NCBI GenBank assembly: GCA_900766245.1
Contig: CAAFUR010000020.1
Location: 248,001 to 312,000, forward strand
DNA from: Veillonellaceae bacterium
GTDB taxonomy: Bacteria > Bacillota > Negativicutes > Veillonellales > Veillonellaceae
Direction of reading: 5' to 3'
DNA length: 64,000 nt
Shown: positions 1 to 10,115 of the stretch, in pieces
Layout: every line of letters starts with the position of its first letter
Numbering within the stretch: the stretch's first letter is position 1
Made by a program: the position numbers and the translations under genes
Notes under the pieces: model-generated
The model's database searches: none
The model's input: the letters and a program-made list of their open reading frames with translations, nothing else
What the model was told of the DNA's origin: nothing

Positions 1-2104
1 TTGGGAAGGTTGCTGTATATTGTGCTTCTCCCGTTAAATGTGTTATGTGTATATATCCAAACTGTATGATTACTATATTTTCCCCTTGACCAATTAAGAT
101 ATATGCTTCATTATCCGAAGTTTCTTTTACTTGTACATTCAACGCTTGCCCTGTGCCTCCTCCTAGACCACTTAACAATTCTTTTACAACTGCTAGTGTA
201 GGAACAAGGCTTGTATTCGTATCTTCCTTATTTGTAGTAAATAATTTTAATAATGTGGCTGTATCGCCTTTGGTAATGGTTAACCCCTCATTATGTTTTG
301 TTATATCTGTAATGGTTGCATCATAATCTCCATGATAATGCCACGCACCCCACGCATTATAGAATGTTCTATAGCAGATATTGCAGGGCTTGTTATTCGC
401 ACCATAGGAGTAGAATACTTGCGTAATCTTATTAGTATCACTTTTAATAACCTGTACTACACCGTAATAGTATACTCGTGTAGTACTCGGTGCATTTCTC
501 CACCCCCACATGCTTGCGGTTGCTTCATACATACCAGTATCTGTGAGATTATTCCAATCATTGATACTAGTAGGCATAGGCTTCATACTCATGTATTTGT
601 TAAGATTATGTGAAGTGGAGTCTATATTATGTTCACTAATTTTAGTGGCAATAGAATTATTTATATCACTTACTTTTCTTTTCTCTTCTTCAAAAGATGT
701 TTGTAATGGAGAAATTAACTCACGCCCAATATCGTTTTTAATAGTTCCTTTTAAGGGTGCAATCAATTCACGATTTATATCATTTTTTATATTCGTTTGA
801 ATCGTTTGTAGTTCACCTTTTGTCACCCAGTTAGTTATTTTGCTTTGTAGATCTGTTTGTGTTACACAATTTCCAATTTTACTTTGAAATTCTTCTTTTG
901 TTACCCAATTATTAATTTTACTTTGTAGATCTTCTTGCGTTACCCAGTTACCAGTTTTGACTGCTCCAGCTTTGTTGGCCCATTCCTTGGCTTTCTGCAC
1001 CTCTGATGTAGCACTAGACACATATCCTTGCATATCTCTTACAATAGTGGCAGCATAACTTTTATATTCCTGTAATAGCTGATTCACAGTATCTCTCATC
1101 GATTCAGCTTCTCTATTCTTATCAAGAATCGATTGTTGCATGCTTTGAATCACATTAGATATACCCTTTACTTCTTCTATAGCTTGTTCTAAATTGTGTG
1201 CATGACCTTCAGCAACGCTTGCCTTTTCAATAACACTTGCTTTTAATTGATTAATCTCTTCTTTAGTAGCTATAGTAGAGGATTGTATATTACGTAATTC
1301 TGCTATGGAGTTTTCCATAGTTCCGACATAACCCTTTATTTCTCGTGCTTTAGTTTCTACAGCTCCTACACTTTGTAAGATATCACTATTTTTTAATCGT
1401 CTTGTAATATCACTTTCTACTTGCTCTAAGCTTTGTAACACGGTCTGCTGTGTAGATCGTATTTCTTGCTTGGCTCTTTCCTTCAATGTTTCAGTATCTC
1501 TATCTACTCGACTAAGCTTTTCTTTAATTTCCCCATACATTGTCAGTGATTCTGTATGGATTCCATCTATTTGCGCTTTAATTCTATCAATATTAGCTTT
1601 AGTAGAGGTGACTTCACTTGTAATACGTTCCACTCCATCAAATGGATTTTCTACAAGTTCAATTGCATTTCTTTCACGGTTGATACGTAAATAGGCGTTT
1701 CCTATTTGTGTCGGAATCACAGTATCAAACTGTTCTGATAACACTTGTAGTGGTATACCTTTATGATGACTACCTAATTCCTGTATCATACGAACAATCT
1801 TATCTAATTGCCCTTGTAATGCTGTATAAATTGGTTCATTAGGCAACTGTAATGTATTGTTCCGTGGAGTTTCCCTAGTAAGCAATACACTTTCATTCCT
1901 TGCAAGTGGAGTACCATTCTTTGGATACGTGTATTGCTTAGTAGTAGGATTAAACTCAAAATTTGTAGAAATTCGTTTTGTTTTCCCATTGCTGATGACG
2001 TAACCTACAATGTCCTCTTTCCTTGTGAACGAATACGGGTATGCAAAGGTCTTATTCTGACCATCCCCTTCGTACATAATACTCACTCTTTCATCATTAA
2101 CCAT
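1..2104 (-). CDS. Phage tail fibre protein, T7-type N-terminus, C-terminus cut by window edge
   Basis: The reading frame opens with ATG at 2104 after an AAGGAG ribosome site and runs off the left edge without a stop, so about 700 residues are visible. The N-terminus (MYEGDG at residues 9-14, then AYPYSF) matches the T7 gp17-type domain that fixes fibres to the tail. Residues about 130-385 are coiled-coil-like. Tandem 13-aa and 16-aa repeats follow at about 385-470, then a pyocin-knob-like domain at about 510-592 rich in Trp and Tyr. The receptor-binding tip is missing from view. It lies downstream of the giant virion protein, separated by a terminator, so it may have its own expression level. 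The family call is from motif recognition. Confidence 0.85.
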   Translation of the reverse strand, partial: MVNDERVSIMYEGDGQNKTFAYPYSFTRKEDIVGYVISNGKTKRISTNFEFNPTTKQYTYPKNGTPLARNESVLLTRETPRNNTLQLPNEPIYTALQGQLDKIVRMIQELGSHHKGIPLQVLSEQFDTVIPTQIGNAYLRINRERNAIELVENPFDGVERITSEVTSTKANIDRIKAQIDGIHTESLTMYGEIKEKLSRVDRDTETLKERAKQEIRSTQQTVLQSLEQVESDITRRLKNSDILQSVGAVETKAREIKGYVGTMENSIAELRNIQSSTIATKEEINQLKASVIEKASVAEGHAHNLEQAIEEVKGISNVIQSMQQSILDKNREAESMRDTVNQLLQEYKSYAATIVRDMQGYVSSATSEVQKAKEWANKAGAVKTGNWVTQEDLQSKINNWVTKEEFQSKIGNCVTQTDLQSKITNWVTKGELQTIQTNIKNDINRELIAPLKGTIKNDIGRELISPLQTSFEEEKRKVSDINNSIATKISEHNIDSTSHNLNKYMSMKPMPTSINDWNNLTDTGMYEATASMWGWRNAPSTTRVYYYGVVQVIKSDTNKITQVFYSYGANNKPCNICYRTFYNAWGAWHYHGDYDATITDITKHNEGLTITKGDTATLLKLFTTNKEDTNTSLVPTLAVVKELLSGLGGGTGQALNVQVKETSDNEAYILIGQGENIVIIQFGYIHITHLTGEAQYTATFP
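694..792 (-). repeat. Two 16-residue repeats in the tail fibre gene
   Basis: Two adjacent units containing IKNDIxRELIxPL follow the 13-residue repeats directly. Together they make a second repetitive shaft block before the knob domain. Confidence 0.75.
806..949 (-). repeat. Tandem 39-bp repeats in the tail fibre gene
   Basis: Three full copies and one partial copy of a 13-residue unit of the form NWVTxExxQSKIx occur in register. One copy carries Cys in place of Trp. They probably form a repetitive shaft segment. Such repeats can change copy number by slippage. Confidence 0.85.
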
Positions 2105-2136
2105 ATGTGTCTCCTTTCTACTGTACCTTTGAATAT

Positions 2137-2165
2137 AAAAGGAGCTATCCACGATAGATAGCTCC
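2137..2165 (-). terminator. Rho-independent terminator between giant virion gene and fibre gene
   Basis: A 9-bp stem (GGAGCTATC with GATAGCTCC) has a short loop and a T-run on the minus strand. It lies 7 bp beyond the stop codon of the 2647-aa protein and 33 bp before the fibre gene start, so it may lower fibre expression relative to the preceding gene. Confidence 0.75.
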
Positions 2166-2171
2166 TAATTA

Positions 2172-5100
2172 CTATTTTCTTTTTTCCTCACGACTTCGAA
2201 GATTCTTATCAAATGCAATGGCAGTGATTAAATCCCTTAGTTTAGCTTCTGTATTAGAAAATGACCATTTTGCTAGTGTCCAAAAACCATCAGTAAAGGT
2301 ATCACTAAATCCTGTGAGACGATTGCTCACCTGGCTTGTTGACCGCATCACATCAATCCAAGATTTTTTACTGCTTTTCACGTTTCTATACAACTCTAAT
2401 AATTTTGGCATTAGACTAAGGGCAACAGTTTCATTTCCCTTACTCATACTAGGTTTACCCATAGCCATATCCATAGCTAAGGAAACTCCATCTCTAAGTA
2501 TTGGTAACCCTACAAACGATCCTGTAATCACTGACGATAACATTTTTTTCAAAAGGCTTTCTACATCATCGTCATCACCAGACCAGGTGGACCGCAATAA
2601 AGCCTCTGACATATTCTGTAATACTACCCAGAATAAGATGTGGTTAAAGAGTTTCATATAATCTTGTTTATCTACGACTGCATAACCACCTTCTACCAAT
2701 GCATTCAAAACTGTATTGGCATACGTATAAAATGGTGTAAATAAAGCTACTAGACTGTTTTTCTTTCGTTGCAACTCTACAGAGTCTTTCGTATCCCCTG
2801 AACCAAACACTCTACGAACTTGTCTATCCGCCGCTGATATAGCTTCTGCTTCAATATATTCTTGATCTAGACCCTTAGGCAATAACTCTGCTACTTTCTG
2901 TTCATAAGCAAATTTCCATAACGGCATAGACAGCATTAAATCTGTTTCCGTGATAAATACATATCCATACCGACTAATCGTATCTCGTACCTCTTTTGTC
3001 ATGTGCTTGGTTTCAGATATTCTTCGCCCAATATCACTATTAGGAAAGAAGGTCATACCTTTACCGCCAATGCTTAATCCTTCATGTAAATCATGATCTA
3101 GCGTATGTATACGCTCACGTAAAAAGATACTTCGTTCCATAACGAATTTTCGGTTTGATACATACCTATCGGATAAAGGATATCCCATAAACTCTGTAAT
3201 GGCTCGTACAGTATTCAGTAAGCCAATTTCTTTGGTCATCGGAATCACATTCAATACATTAAGCAATGCTGTACTCGTCCTATAGGACATAATAGCCATA
3301 GATGTATTTCGTCTTAAATCTTGCAATACTCTATCTAACCGTGAGGATTTACTAATCTCACTCTGCCAATTATCTCGTACCCAGGTCTTCAACATTTGTA
3401 ATGTTTCTACACCCGTAGTACGAACAATATAGTCACTGAGTGCCCGATTATTTAATAGCCGATTCACATCCGTAGCCGCTTCACGCATGCTAATATGGTT
3501 AATCGCTTCATCAATAGCACGTGGAATCACATCAAAGGATAGTAGTAGCTTTTTCCCTTTCACTAACTGTACACGACTTTTGGTGGCACTCATACCCATA
3601 CCCCATACAGCGCTAGATGACATTTGCGATTTTATAATATCTTCTACTTCATAATCCTTAGCAGCACCATCTACAGTCGGATCATATACGATAGGATAAT
3701 ATTGTCCACGAATCTTGCGTCCATTAATAGTGAAAGTCACACCTCTTTCTTTGTGCATAGGTGAACCATATAATCGCTCTTGAACGGCGCTACGTTCTGC
3801 ATAATAAGAGTTAATAAGTTCCCATGTTTTCTCCACAAAATCCCAGTCTTTATCCTCCAAGTACTCACTGAATGCTTTATCTATTAGAACTTCTGCTTCC
3901 TCCTGGTCACTTAAACCTACCGTTTCAATGACACGTTGCCGATTATTTTTTGTCCCCCAGTTTAAAGCCAGGGCTAATACCTGCTCTTTGGTCATGCTAT
4001 ACACGGTACCAATGTTATACATACGTTCTGTTCTAATATGAAATAGTTCTTTTTTCTTGTACACCTTCATTACTTGTTGTAGATTCCGAGTGGCCTCTTC
4101 TAGCATTTCCTTACCTTTTACAGTGGCTCTATTAATTGGTTCATAGATATATCGATTCCATACACCAGCCTTATCATCATCGTACCGACGAAGTATAGTT
4201 TCTACTTTCACTAGGCTTAACATATATCCAGAGAATGTATCTTGTAACCGTCCAAAAAATCCTTGTTGATTGGCTTGCGTTAGTAAATCCTTAGTATTTG
4301 ATTGTAATCGCTTACTACCTTCAATGATGAGTTCTGCTCCTGCATCTTCAAAAGAGATACTTTCGCCTTGTTCATTTAGGATACTTATACTTTCATACTG
4401 TTGTGCACCTTGTGTGTAAACTGCTTTTAGTAATTGCCCCATATCTAGTAATTGGTCAAACGTTAACTGTTTCCATGATTTTGGCTTTTCTAATAGCTCC
4501 ATAATCCATGGGTCTAATGTCATCTTGGTTTCTGCTTTATCCTGGAACTCCGCATCAGGATCTAGCAACAATAGCACGTCTCCAATAGTAAACCCTTTAG
4601 ATGGTTCTATGCCATCACGATTGACTAAATTTAATTGATACATCATATGTTGAATAAAGTATCTAGCAGAAGAGTGAATCCGTTTCGGTGATTTAGGTCG
4701 TGAAATACTTTGGTACTTTTTCTTTAAATCCCTTTCTAACGTTTCCACTTCACGTAAATTATCATAGGCTGCACGTGCCATAGCTTGATAATATAACTGC
4801 TGTTGCTTATGATGAAAGGCTTCATCCATTTGCCCCTTTGAAATAGCAATATCTGCCTTTCTTGCGGAGCTAGCACTTTTATTTTGATACGTTTTAAATG
4901 AAGTAGCCTGTGGGATTGTCATAGTTCGCAAGGCATTATGGGCTTTCTCCATCATATCTTCTGTACTCCATAAGGATAACCCTCGCAAAGCTCGCATATT
5001 ACTAATCCCTGTTTGTAATTCTTCTTGCAGTTTTTTTATTTCTTCACTCTGCTGTGCTGAATCTTTTTCTTGTAATTTCCGAACTTTCTTTTGTACTTTA

Positions 5101-8100
5101 TCATCTTCTATAGCAGATGCTACACGTTCAATAGATGATGGATCATTGACATCGATATCTCCTAAAGCGCTAATAAGCTCAAAATGTTTTGCTACTGCTT
5201 TATTTGTATCTTTACGAATGGCTTCCGCTTCATAGGTAGTAATTCGTTGCATTCCCTCTGTGGTAAGCAAATACTCTTCTGCAATCCTTTTAACCGCTTC
5301 ATAATCATGTGTAAATCTCTCTACTTCATCACGCTTAGATTGTATCTCCTTGTCCACCACTTCCTTCATAGATCCTATACCATCGTTAACTTCCCCGTCT
5401 ATAAGATCCTGTTCGCTATGGTAAGGTGTCCCTTCTAATCCAGCTACACCAAATGCATCAAAACGTACTCTTGCTTGATACACTGGATATTGTTCTACTA
5501 ATTGTCGCTGCAACATTTCTTCTAGTTCTGGAATAGATGCTTCAAACTCTTCTAGTTTTGTATTGGACAATTCTTTCATATACGTAGTAAGCACTTTTTC
5601 TTTTGCTTTTTCTCGAATGCGATCGAGTTTTTCTTGCCATTCTACTTGCTTTTCTTCTGTGAAAGATTGATATAGCCCCGTTCTTTCAAAGCTATCTAAT
5701 CCCTGCTGTGTGATATAGGAATTGATATCCTCTTCCGTTGCAAGCATACGTGCCATGATATCTTGCACCTCTTTAGGTGGTATTCCGCCTAGGAGTGTTA
5801 CACTTTTATATAAAGCACTGAGCCATTCTTTAAAACGACGAAATATACGTTCCAATACTTTTGTTGGTGCTTTTCCTTCACGAACATAGGCTTCAAAACC
5901 TGTTGCAAATTTCTCATGTGCTTCTGTATTATTAGCTCCTTCTGTATCTGACCATCCACTCCACTCTTTAATGGTATTCCAATCCTCTACTACTTGTTTA
6001 GGAGCACCATCCATTGTGGCAAGCATACGCAAGTCTTCTAAAAAGAGATGACCACTTTCATGGATAAAGGTAGAAAAATTAGCGGCATCGAATAATTGTA
6101 TGAGCCGTTTACTACCAAGTTCTTCTGGATATACTGTGGTTAATCCTCTGTATTTCGAACTTTCCTCAGCTTGATAATATCTATCTTGTTGCGCTGCACG
6201 TACCTTATCTAAATCTTCATCAGTCAACACTTTTTCATTGTTTTTTTGCAAGTATTCTTGTATAATGAGGTCAATATTAGACCTAGTTGTTCCGGTTGGG
6301 CCATTTATTGCCTGTTGCTGACGAAGACCAGGTCTATTTTTTTGTATATTTTCATCAAATTTTTCCTTGCTATTTTCTGTATCCTGCTGTATACTTGAAT
6401 CATAAATAGACCAACTTGTCCTGGTTGGGGCCCTTCTTGCCCCGTTGCCCGATAGGTTGGTCTTTTTTTGACTATAATATAATAGAGCCTTCTTTCTTAA
6501 ATTTGTTACATACCATTCTATAGTTCCTCTACCAAAAATAGATTTGATTCGATTGACTTTTATTTTTCGTTTCACGACATCAAATATTAAAGGTATTTGT
6601 ATAACTCTCCCCTGTTTATCTTCTATAGCAACTACAATAATAACTTCATTGTCAATATATCTTTTTGCCTGTTTACTATAGTTTCTAAATATTGCCACAG
6701 GATTAGCAATGGCTCTTGGTAAATCTTTTAATACTTCTGTATCAATAGAATCTGCATGCTTCCCTTTTAACACCTTCGCTAATACAGAAGGTGTTATTTC
6801 TATATCATGCGCTGAAAAGCCTAACATTTGTAACACAATCGGTGTACTCATGAGCCTAACGTCTCTGTTTGGTATATTCCCATCTTTATAGCGATCCATT
6901 ACGGAGTTCCAGGCAATACTATCTTGCTCTAGTTTTACTTCCCATTCAGGTCGGCTATCCTTAAGAGCACCCATAGTATCATCTGTCTTTTGTGCATAGT
7001 AGTTAGGATTACCTTCCTCATCAATATAGTTATTCCCTTCATAATCCTTGACATCTTTTAGCATATCTCGTATAGTAAATGTATTAAAAAGAGAGCTCGC
7101 TCCATTTATCTTGCCATCGTGCAAGTGAGGGGTGCTCTCTTTTTTTGTTGGTATAATCGAATATAAATCTATCTTAGTAGGATTAAGTGTAATTTCATTT
7201 TGTTGTTCTTCCCCAACAATTTTCATGGTATATACATAATTACCAACCCTCATAGGCACATAAAAATAATGATAATTTTCTACCTTACCTTTTTCTATAT
7301 TTTTATCCTTTTTCTGATTCTTAACAGATTCTATCAGAATACTGCTCTTTACGAGTTCATCTAGTGTGAGTAGACTTATATCAAATGCTTTTTTCATTTG
7401 ATTTCCTTTTATTTGATTCCACACTAAATGGCGACGTTTGAGACTATTAGGGATCCCTAATACAGCTTTATTATCTGCACTTAATTTTCCCTCTTTAAAC
7501 GTATTCTTTAGTTGCTCTATGATACTCTTTTTATCGAGGTTCAAATTATTCTTATTAAAGAGTGGAGTAACATCGATAATTCTAATTGGAGTGTCTACAT
7601 CCACATCCTTATTCATAGGTTGTGCGTATCCACTTCCTGCTACTTCTTTAGCATTAGCTTCTATTTGAACACGTTCCATGTAATCTTTGGCTGTAAAGTG
7701 ACCGTATCCAGCTTTCTTCATAATATTGGCCATGACATCTGCATGCATTGCCATCACTAAGGCACCCTCTTTTGCTTGACTAGCAACAGCAGGGTTGCCT
7801 TTTTTTAATTCTCCTACTAAGTCTTTATAGATTTGGTATCCTTCGTCAGATAAGTTAGAGCGAACATGGACATCACTATCTGCAATTTGGAACAAAGTAT
7901 CTTTGATACTATCCATAGCCTCTAAATCTTGTAGTGCCTCTTCCATTTCGTTATATCGACTCATAGCCGTTTTCATAGCACTATCACTCATAACATCAGC
8001 ATACTCTTGGGATAGTTGTTTCTTACCATGCTCAAAGGCAATCCGTCTACGGTCCTTATAGCTAGGTGCTCGATGGTGCATAGCTACATGGTCATCATAC

Positions 8101-10115
8101 CACTTAGGTTTAGGACCTTCCTTATCATACTCCAATGCCTTATGCTCATCGTGATAAGTCTCTCGATAGGTTTCTTCCATTTGGTTATACATATCATTAA
8201 AGACCTGTTTAATATGGTACGGATCACTTGATACAACCATTTCAGCTAGGTTTTTTTCTCTATCACTATGATTTGAGAACTCCTTCATGATATCTTCCTT
8301 AACGGCTTCCATCTTTTTAGCATATTCACCCGCAAAATGTTCTTGATAGGCTTTTGCCCCTTTGACCGCTTGTTCTATACTTGCTACAGACATGCCACCT
8401 TCCGTATAAAAAGTAGCCTTTTCCAACGCTTTAACAGTATCCTCTGTTATTTCTGTATTAAGCTGTGCAAATTGGCTAATAGGCACTGGTAAAGCTGCTT
8501 CATGTTCAATGGCTTTTGTAGCTTCTTCTCGTGTCACAATGCCAGAGTTAATTAAACTTTGAATCGCTTCTTGCCCCTGTTGGGTATCTACTAATTCATG
8601 AGCATTAATATATACAGTCCCAATGCCTTGCTTATCTGCTGTGGCTTGAATAGTTTTAGCAAATAACTCAGGGTTCTTTTGTGCCAATGGGTTCACTTGA
8701 CTTTCTTTAATTAGCGCACTGAGTACTTGATTACCTCTCTGATTAATATCAGACTGTACGACCATATCTTGTTGCTCAGGGCTCAACCTATGAAAGGCTC
8801 TAAACTGATGTATGGTGTGTGCTGTACCACCAAGTCCACCTAATACACCAAGACCAACAACGGCTGGCACTGCATCTATCATGGCATTAATAGACCCTAT
8901 ACCTATATCTGCTAAACTATAATGCACATCTCCTTGTTTGCCCCACAGATTAGTCTGTACCTTATCATTGATATCCTGTAAGCCTTCTTCTAGTAACTCA
9001 CTACCACTAGATTTTAATCCAGCTTTGAAAGATTCTTTAGCTGTAGAGATAGCTCCCTCTTTCATAATGGCAGTTTTACTTTGGTTTTCTATCATCTTAG
9101 TCAATACAGATACACCAGGCTTAACTGCTTTGATTGCTTTTACAGCCAATCCTAGTCCTACCATTTCAATCGCTGCATCAGGAATAGAAAATGCCAAGGC
9201 ACGATTCTTAGCTTCCTCATTACTATAGATTCGATTACCATTGGCATCTTTTTTATCTATTAAATCTAAATATTTTTGACCAAATGACATCTTTTGCACT
9301 TCATTTGCCATACCCAGCTTAATCCCAGTGCCAAATCCACCAATAGCACCTGGTATGGCACCGACTCCACCAGCCATAGCACCCGCAGTAGCTCCTAATG
9401 TAGCACCTGCTGTCCCCTCTATCATGGCAGCAGAGGCAATTTGTCGCCCCATAATTACGCCTTGTTGTGCTGTGGAACCTGCAATGGATTCTATCCAATT
9501 ACTTCCTTCTGTTCTATATTGACTAAGGTTATTTTGTAATCGTTCAATCTCATGGTTTATCTCTACAATTTTATTAGGATCTGTTTCGTAAGCCAAATCT
9601 CTACCTTGTTTAGCTAATAATAATTGGTCATTACCACTCCATATACCTTGTTGGATTGAATCCCATATGCCTCGTGTTTGACGAACATTTTCTGTATTCT
9701 TTAATAGCTCTATAGCTTCTGCTTCACTACTGTATTGAATATTAGAAAACTCTGGATACTCAGCTTTAAATGCTTCCATATCATGTAAAGTATTTTTTCT
9801 AATACTCATTTCCCTAGCTCGCTCAATAACATCATGTCCACCATTGATAAGCACATTAGGTGAGATGTCCAATGTTTTACCTATCTCTATGGCATCTTGT
9901 GACCAGTCCGCATCATTATAGGCTATCTTTCTATATGCCTTAGATAATGTGCTATTAGAGTTTTCAAATAAACTATCTAAACGATCACCGAAAGACATAT
10001 TTCTTTCTTTTTCATCATCTACATGTCCAAAATCTTTTACATATTTGGGGTTATCATATGTTTTGAAACCACCTTTTCTGACATCTTCAGATGTTATACG
10101 TTGGTTATTTGCCAT
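2172..10115 (-). CDS. 2647-aa polyvalent internal virion protein (HExxH protease motif, MuF-C-like and LPD38-like regions)
   Basis: A very large virion protein, probably packaged and injected with the DNA, in the place of the largest internal core protein of T7-like phages. A Gly/Ala-rich hydrophobic stretch lies at about residues 205-275. A region at about 895-1000 resembles the nuclease-like domains of phage polyvalent proteins (tentative). Residues about 1120-1215 resemble the MuF C-terminal domain (HADSIDTEVLKDLPRAI, then NPVAIFRN). A zinc-metalloprotease motif HESGH lies at 1352-1356. Long helical regions follow, and an LPD38-like segment at about 2400-2480 includes FTPFYTYANT. The start overlaps the stop of the upstream gene by one base (TAATG). 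Three terminator-like hairpins lie inside the frame at domain borders. The virion role is inferred from position and size. Confidence 0.75.
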   Translation of the reverse strand: MANNQRITSEDVRKGGFKTYDNPKYVKDFGHVDDEKERNMSFGDRLDSLFENSNSTLSKAYRKIAYNDADWSQDAIEIGKTLDISPNVLINGGHDVIERAREMSIRKNTLHDMEAFKAEYPEFSNIQYSSEAEAIELLKNTENVRQTRGIWDSIQQGIWSGNDQLLLAKQGRDLAYETDPNKIVEINHEIERLQNNLSQYRTEGSNWIESIAGSTAQQGVIMGRQIASAAMIEGTAGATLGATAGAMAGGVGAIPGAIGGFGTGIKLGMANEVQKMSFGQKYLDLIDKKDANGNRIYSNEEAKNRALAFSIPDAAIEMVGLGLAVKAIKAVKPGVSVLTKMIENQSKTAIMKEGAISTAKESFKAGLKSSGSELLEEGLQDINDKVQTNLWGKQGDVHYSLADIGIGSINAMIDAVPAVVGLGVLGGLGGTAHTIHQFRAFHRLSPEQQDMVVQSDINQRGNQVLSALIKESQVNPLAQKNPELFAKTIQATADKQGIGTVYINAHELVDTQQGQEAIQSLINSGIVTREEATKAIEHEAALPVPISQFAQLNTEITEDTVKALEKATFYTEGGMSVASIEQAVKGAKAYQEHFAGEYAKKMEAVKEDIMKEFSNHSDREKNLAEMVVSSDPYHIKQVFNDMYNQMEETYRETYHDEHKALEYDKEGPKPKWYDDHVAMHHRAPSYKDRRRIAFEHGKKQLSQEYADVMSDSAMKTAMSRYNEMEEALQDLEAMDSIKDTLFQIADSDVHVRSNLSDEGYQIYKDLVGELKKGNPAVASQAKEGALVMAMHADVMANIMKKAGYGHFTAKDYMERVQIEANAKEVAGSGYAQPMNKDVDVDTPIRIIDVTPLFNKNNLNLDKKSIIEQLKNTFKEGKLSADNKAVLGIPNSLKRRHLVWNQIKGNQMKKAFDISLLTLDELVKSSILIESVKNQKKDKNIEKGKVENYHYFYVPMRVGNYVYTMKIVGEEQQNEITLNPTKIDLYSIIPTKKESTPHLHDGKINGASSLFNTFTIRDMLKDVKDYEGNNYIDEEGNPNYYAQKTDDTMGALKDSRPEWEVKLEQDSIAWNSVMDRYKDGNIPNRDVRLMSTPIVLQMLGFSAHDIEITPSVLAKVLKGKHADSIDTEVLKDLPRAIANPVAIFRNYSKQAKRYIDNEVIIVVAIEDKQGRVIQIPLIFDVVKRKIKVNRIKSIFGRGTIEWYVTNLRKKALLYYSQKKTNLSGNGARRAPTRTSWSIYDSSIQQDTENSKEKFDENIQKNRPGLRQQQAINGPTGTTRSNIDLIIQEYLQKNNEKVLTDEDLDKVRAAQQDRYYQAEESSKYRGLTTVYPEELGSKRLIQLFDAANFSTFIHESGHLFLEDLRMLATMDGAPKQVVEDWNTIKEWSGWSDTEGANNTEAHEKFATGFEAYVREGKAPTKVLERIFRRFKEWLSALYKSVTLLGGIPPKEVQDIMARMLATEEDINSYITQQGLDSFERTGLYQSFTEEKQVEWQEKLDRIREKAKEKVLTTYMKELSNTKLEEFEASIPELEEMLQRQLVEQYPVYQARVRFDAFGVAGLEGTPYHSEQDLIDGEVNDGIGSMKEVVDKEIQSKRDEVERFTHDYEAVKRIAEEYLLTTEGMQRITTYEAEAIRKDTNKAVAKHFELISALGDIDVNDPSSIERVASAIEDDKVQKKVRKLQEKDSAQQSEEIKKLQEELQTGISNMRALRGLSLWSTEDMMEKAHNALRTMTIPQATSFKTYQNKSASSARKADIAISKGQMDEAFHHKQQQLYYQAMARAAYDNLREVETLERDLKKKYQSISRPKSPKRIHSSARYFIQHMMYQLNLVNRDGIEPSKGFTIGDVLLLLDPDAEFQDKAETKMTLDPWIMELLEKPKSWKQLTFDQLLDMGQLLKAVYTQGAQQYESISILNEQGESISFEDAGAELIIEGSKRLQSNTKDLLTQANQQGFFGRLQDTFSGYMLSLVKVETILRRYDDDKAGVWNRYIYEPINRATVKGKEMLEEATRNLQQVMKVYKKKELFHIRTERMYNIGTVYSMTKEQVLALALNWGTKNNRQRVIETVGLSDQEEAEVLIDKAFSEYLEDKDWDFVEKTWELINSYYAERSAVQERLYGSPMHKERGVTFTINGRKIRGQYYPIVYDPTVDGAAKDYEVEDIIKSQMSSSAVWGMGMSATKSRVQLVKGKKLLLSFDVIPRAIDEAINHISMREAATDVNRLLNNRALSDYIVRTTGVETLQMLKTWVRDNWQSEISKSSRLDRVLQDLRRNTSMAIMSYRTSTALLNVLNVIPMTKEIGLLNTVRAITEFMGYPLSDRYVSNRKFVMERSIFLRERIHTLDHDLHEGLSIGGKGMTFFPNSDIGRRISETKHMTKEVRDTISRYGYVFITETDLMLSMPLWKFAYEQKVAELLPKGLDQEYIEAEAISAADRQVRRVFGSGDTKDSVELQRKKNSLVALFTPFYTYANTVLNALVEGGYAVVDKQDYMKLFNHILFWVVLQNMSEALLRSTWSGDDDDVESLLKKMLSSVITGSFVGLPILRDGVSLAMDMAMGKPSMSKGNETVALSLMPKLLELYRNVKSSKKSWIDVMRSTSQVSNRLTGFSDTFTDGFWTLAKWSFSNTEAKLRDLITAIAFDKNLRSREEKRK
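6278..6343. repeat. Hairpin C inside the giant virion gene
   Basis: A perfect 7-bp stem (TAGACCT with AGGTCTA) is followed by seven T on the plus strand. Its loop resembles the loop of hairpin B (a GGCAA...TGGCCCAACC pattern on the minus strand). It lies at about residue 1268, before the HExxH region. Confidence 0.75.
6408..6469. repeat. Hairpin B inside the giant virion gene
   Basis: A 10-bp outer stem (AGACCAACTT with AGGTTGGTCT, one G-T pair) surrounds a GGGGC/GCCCC inner hairpin and is followed by a seven-T run on the plus strand. It lies just after the MuF-C-like region, at about residue 1226, and is translated in frame. Confidence 0.8.
7086..7144. repeat. Hairpin A inside the giant virion gene
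   Basis: A perfect 11-bp inverted repeat (AAAAAGAGAGC with GCTCTCTTTTT) encloses a 37-nt loop. It is terminator-like on both strands. It falls at about residue 1000, at the end of the nuclease-like region, and is translated in frame. Confidence 0.8.

Noticed and set aside
1..2104. Diversity-generating retroelement target
   Set aside because: The phage head is BPP-1-like but no reverse transcriptase or template/variable repeat is visible. The fibre tip lies outside the window.
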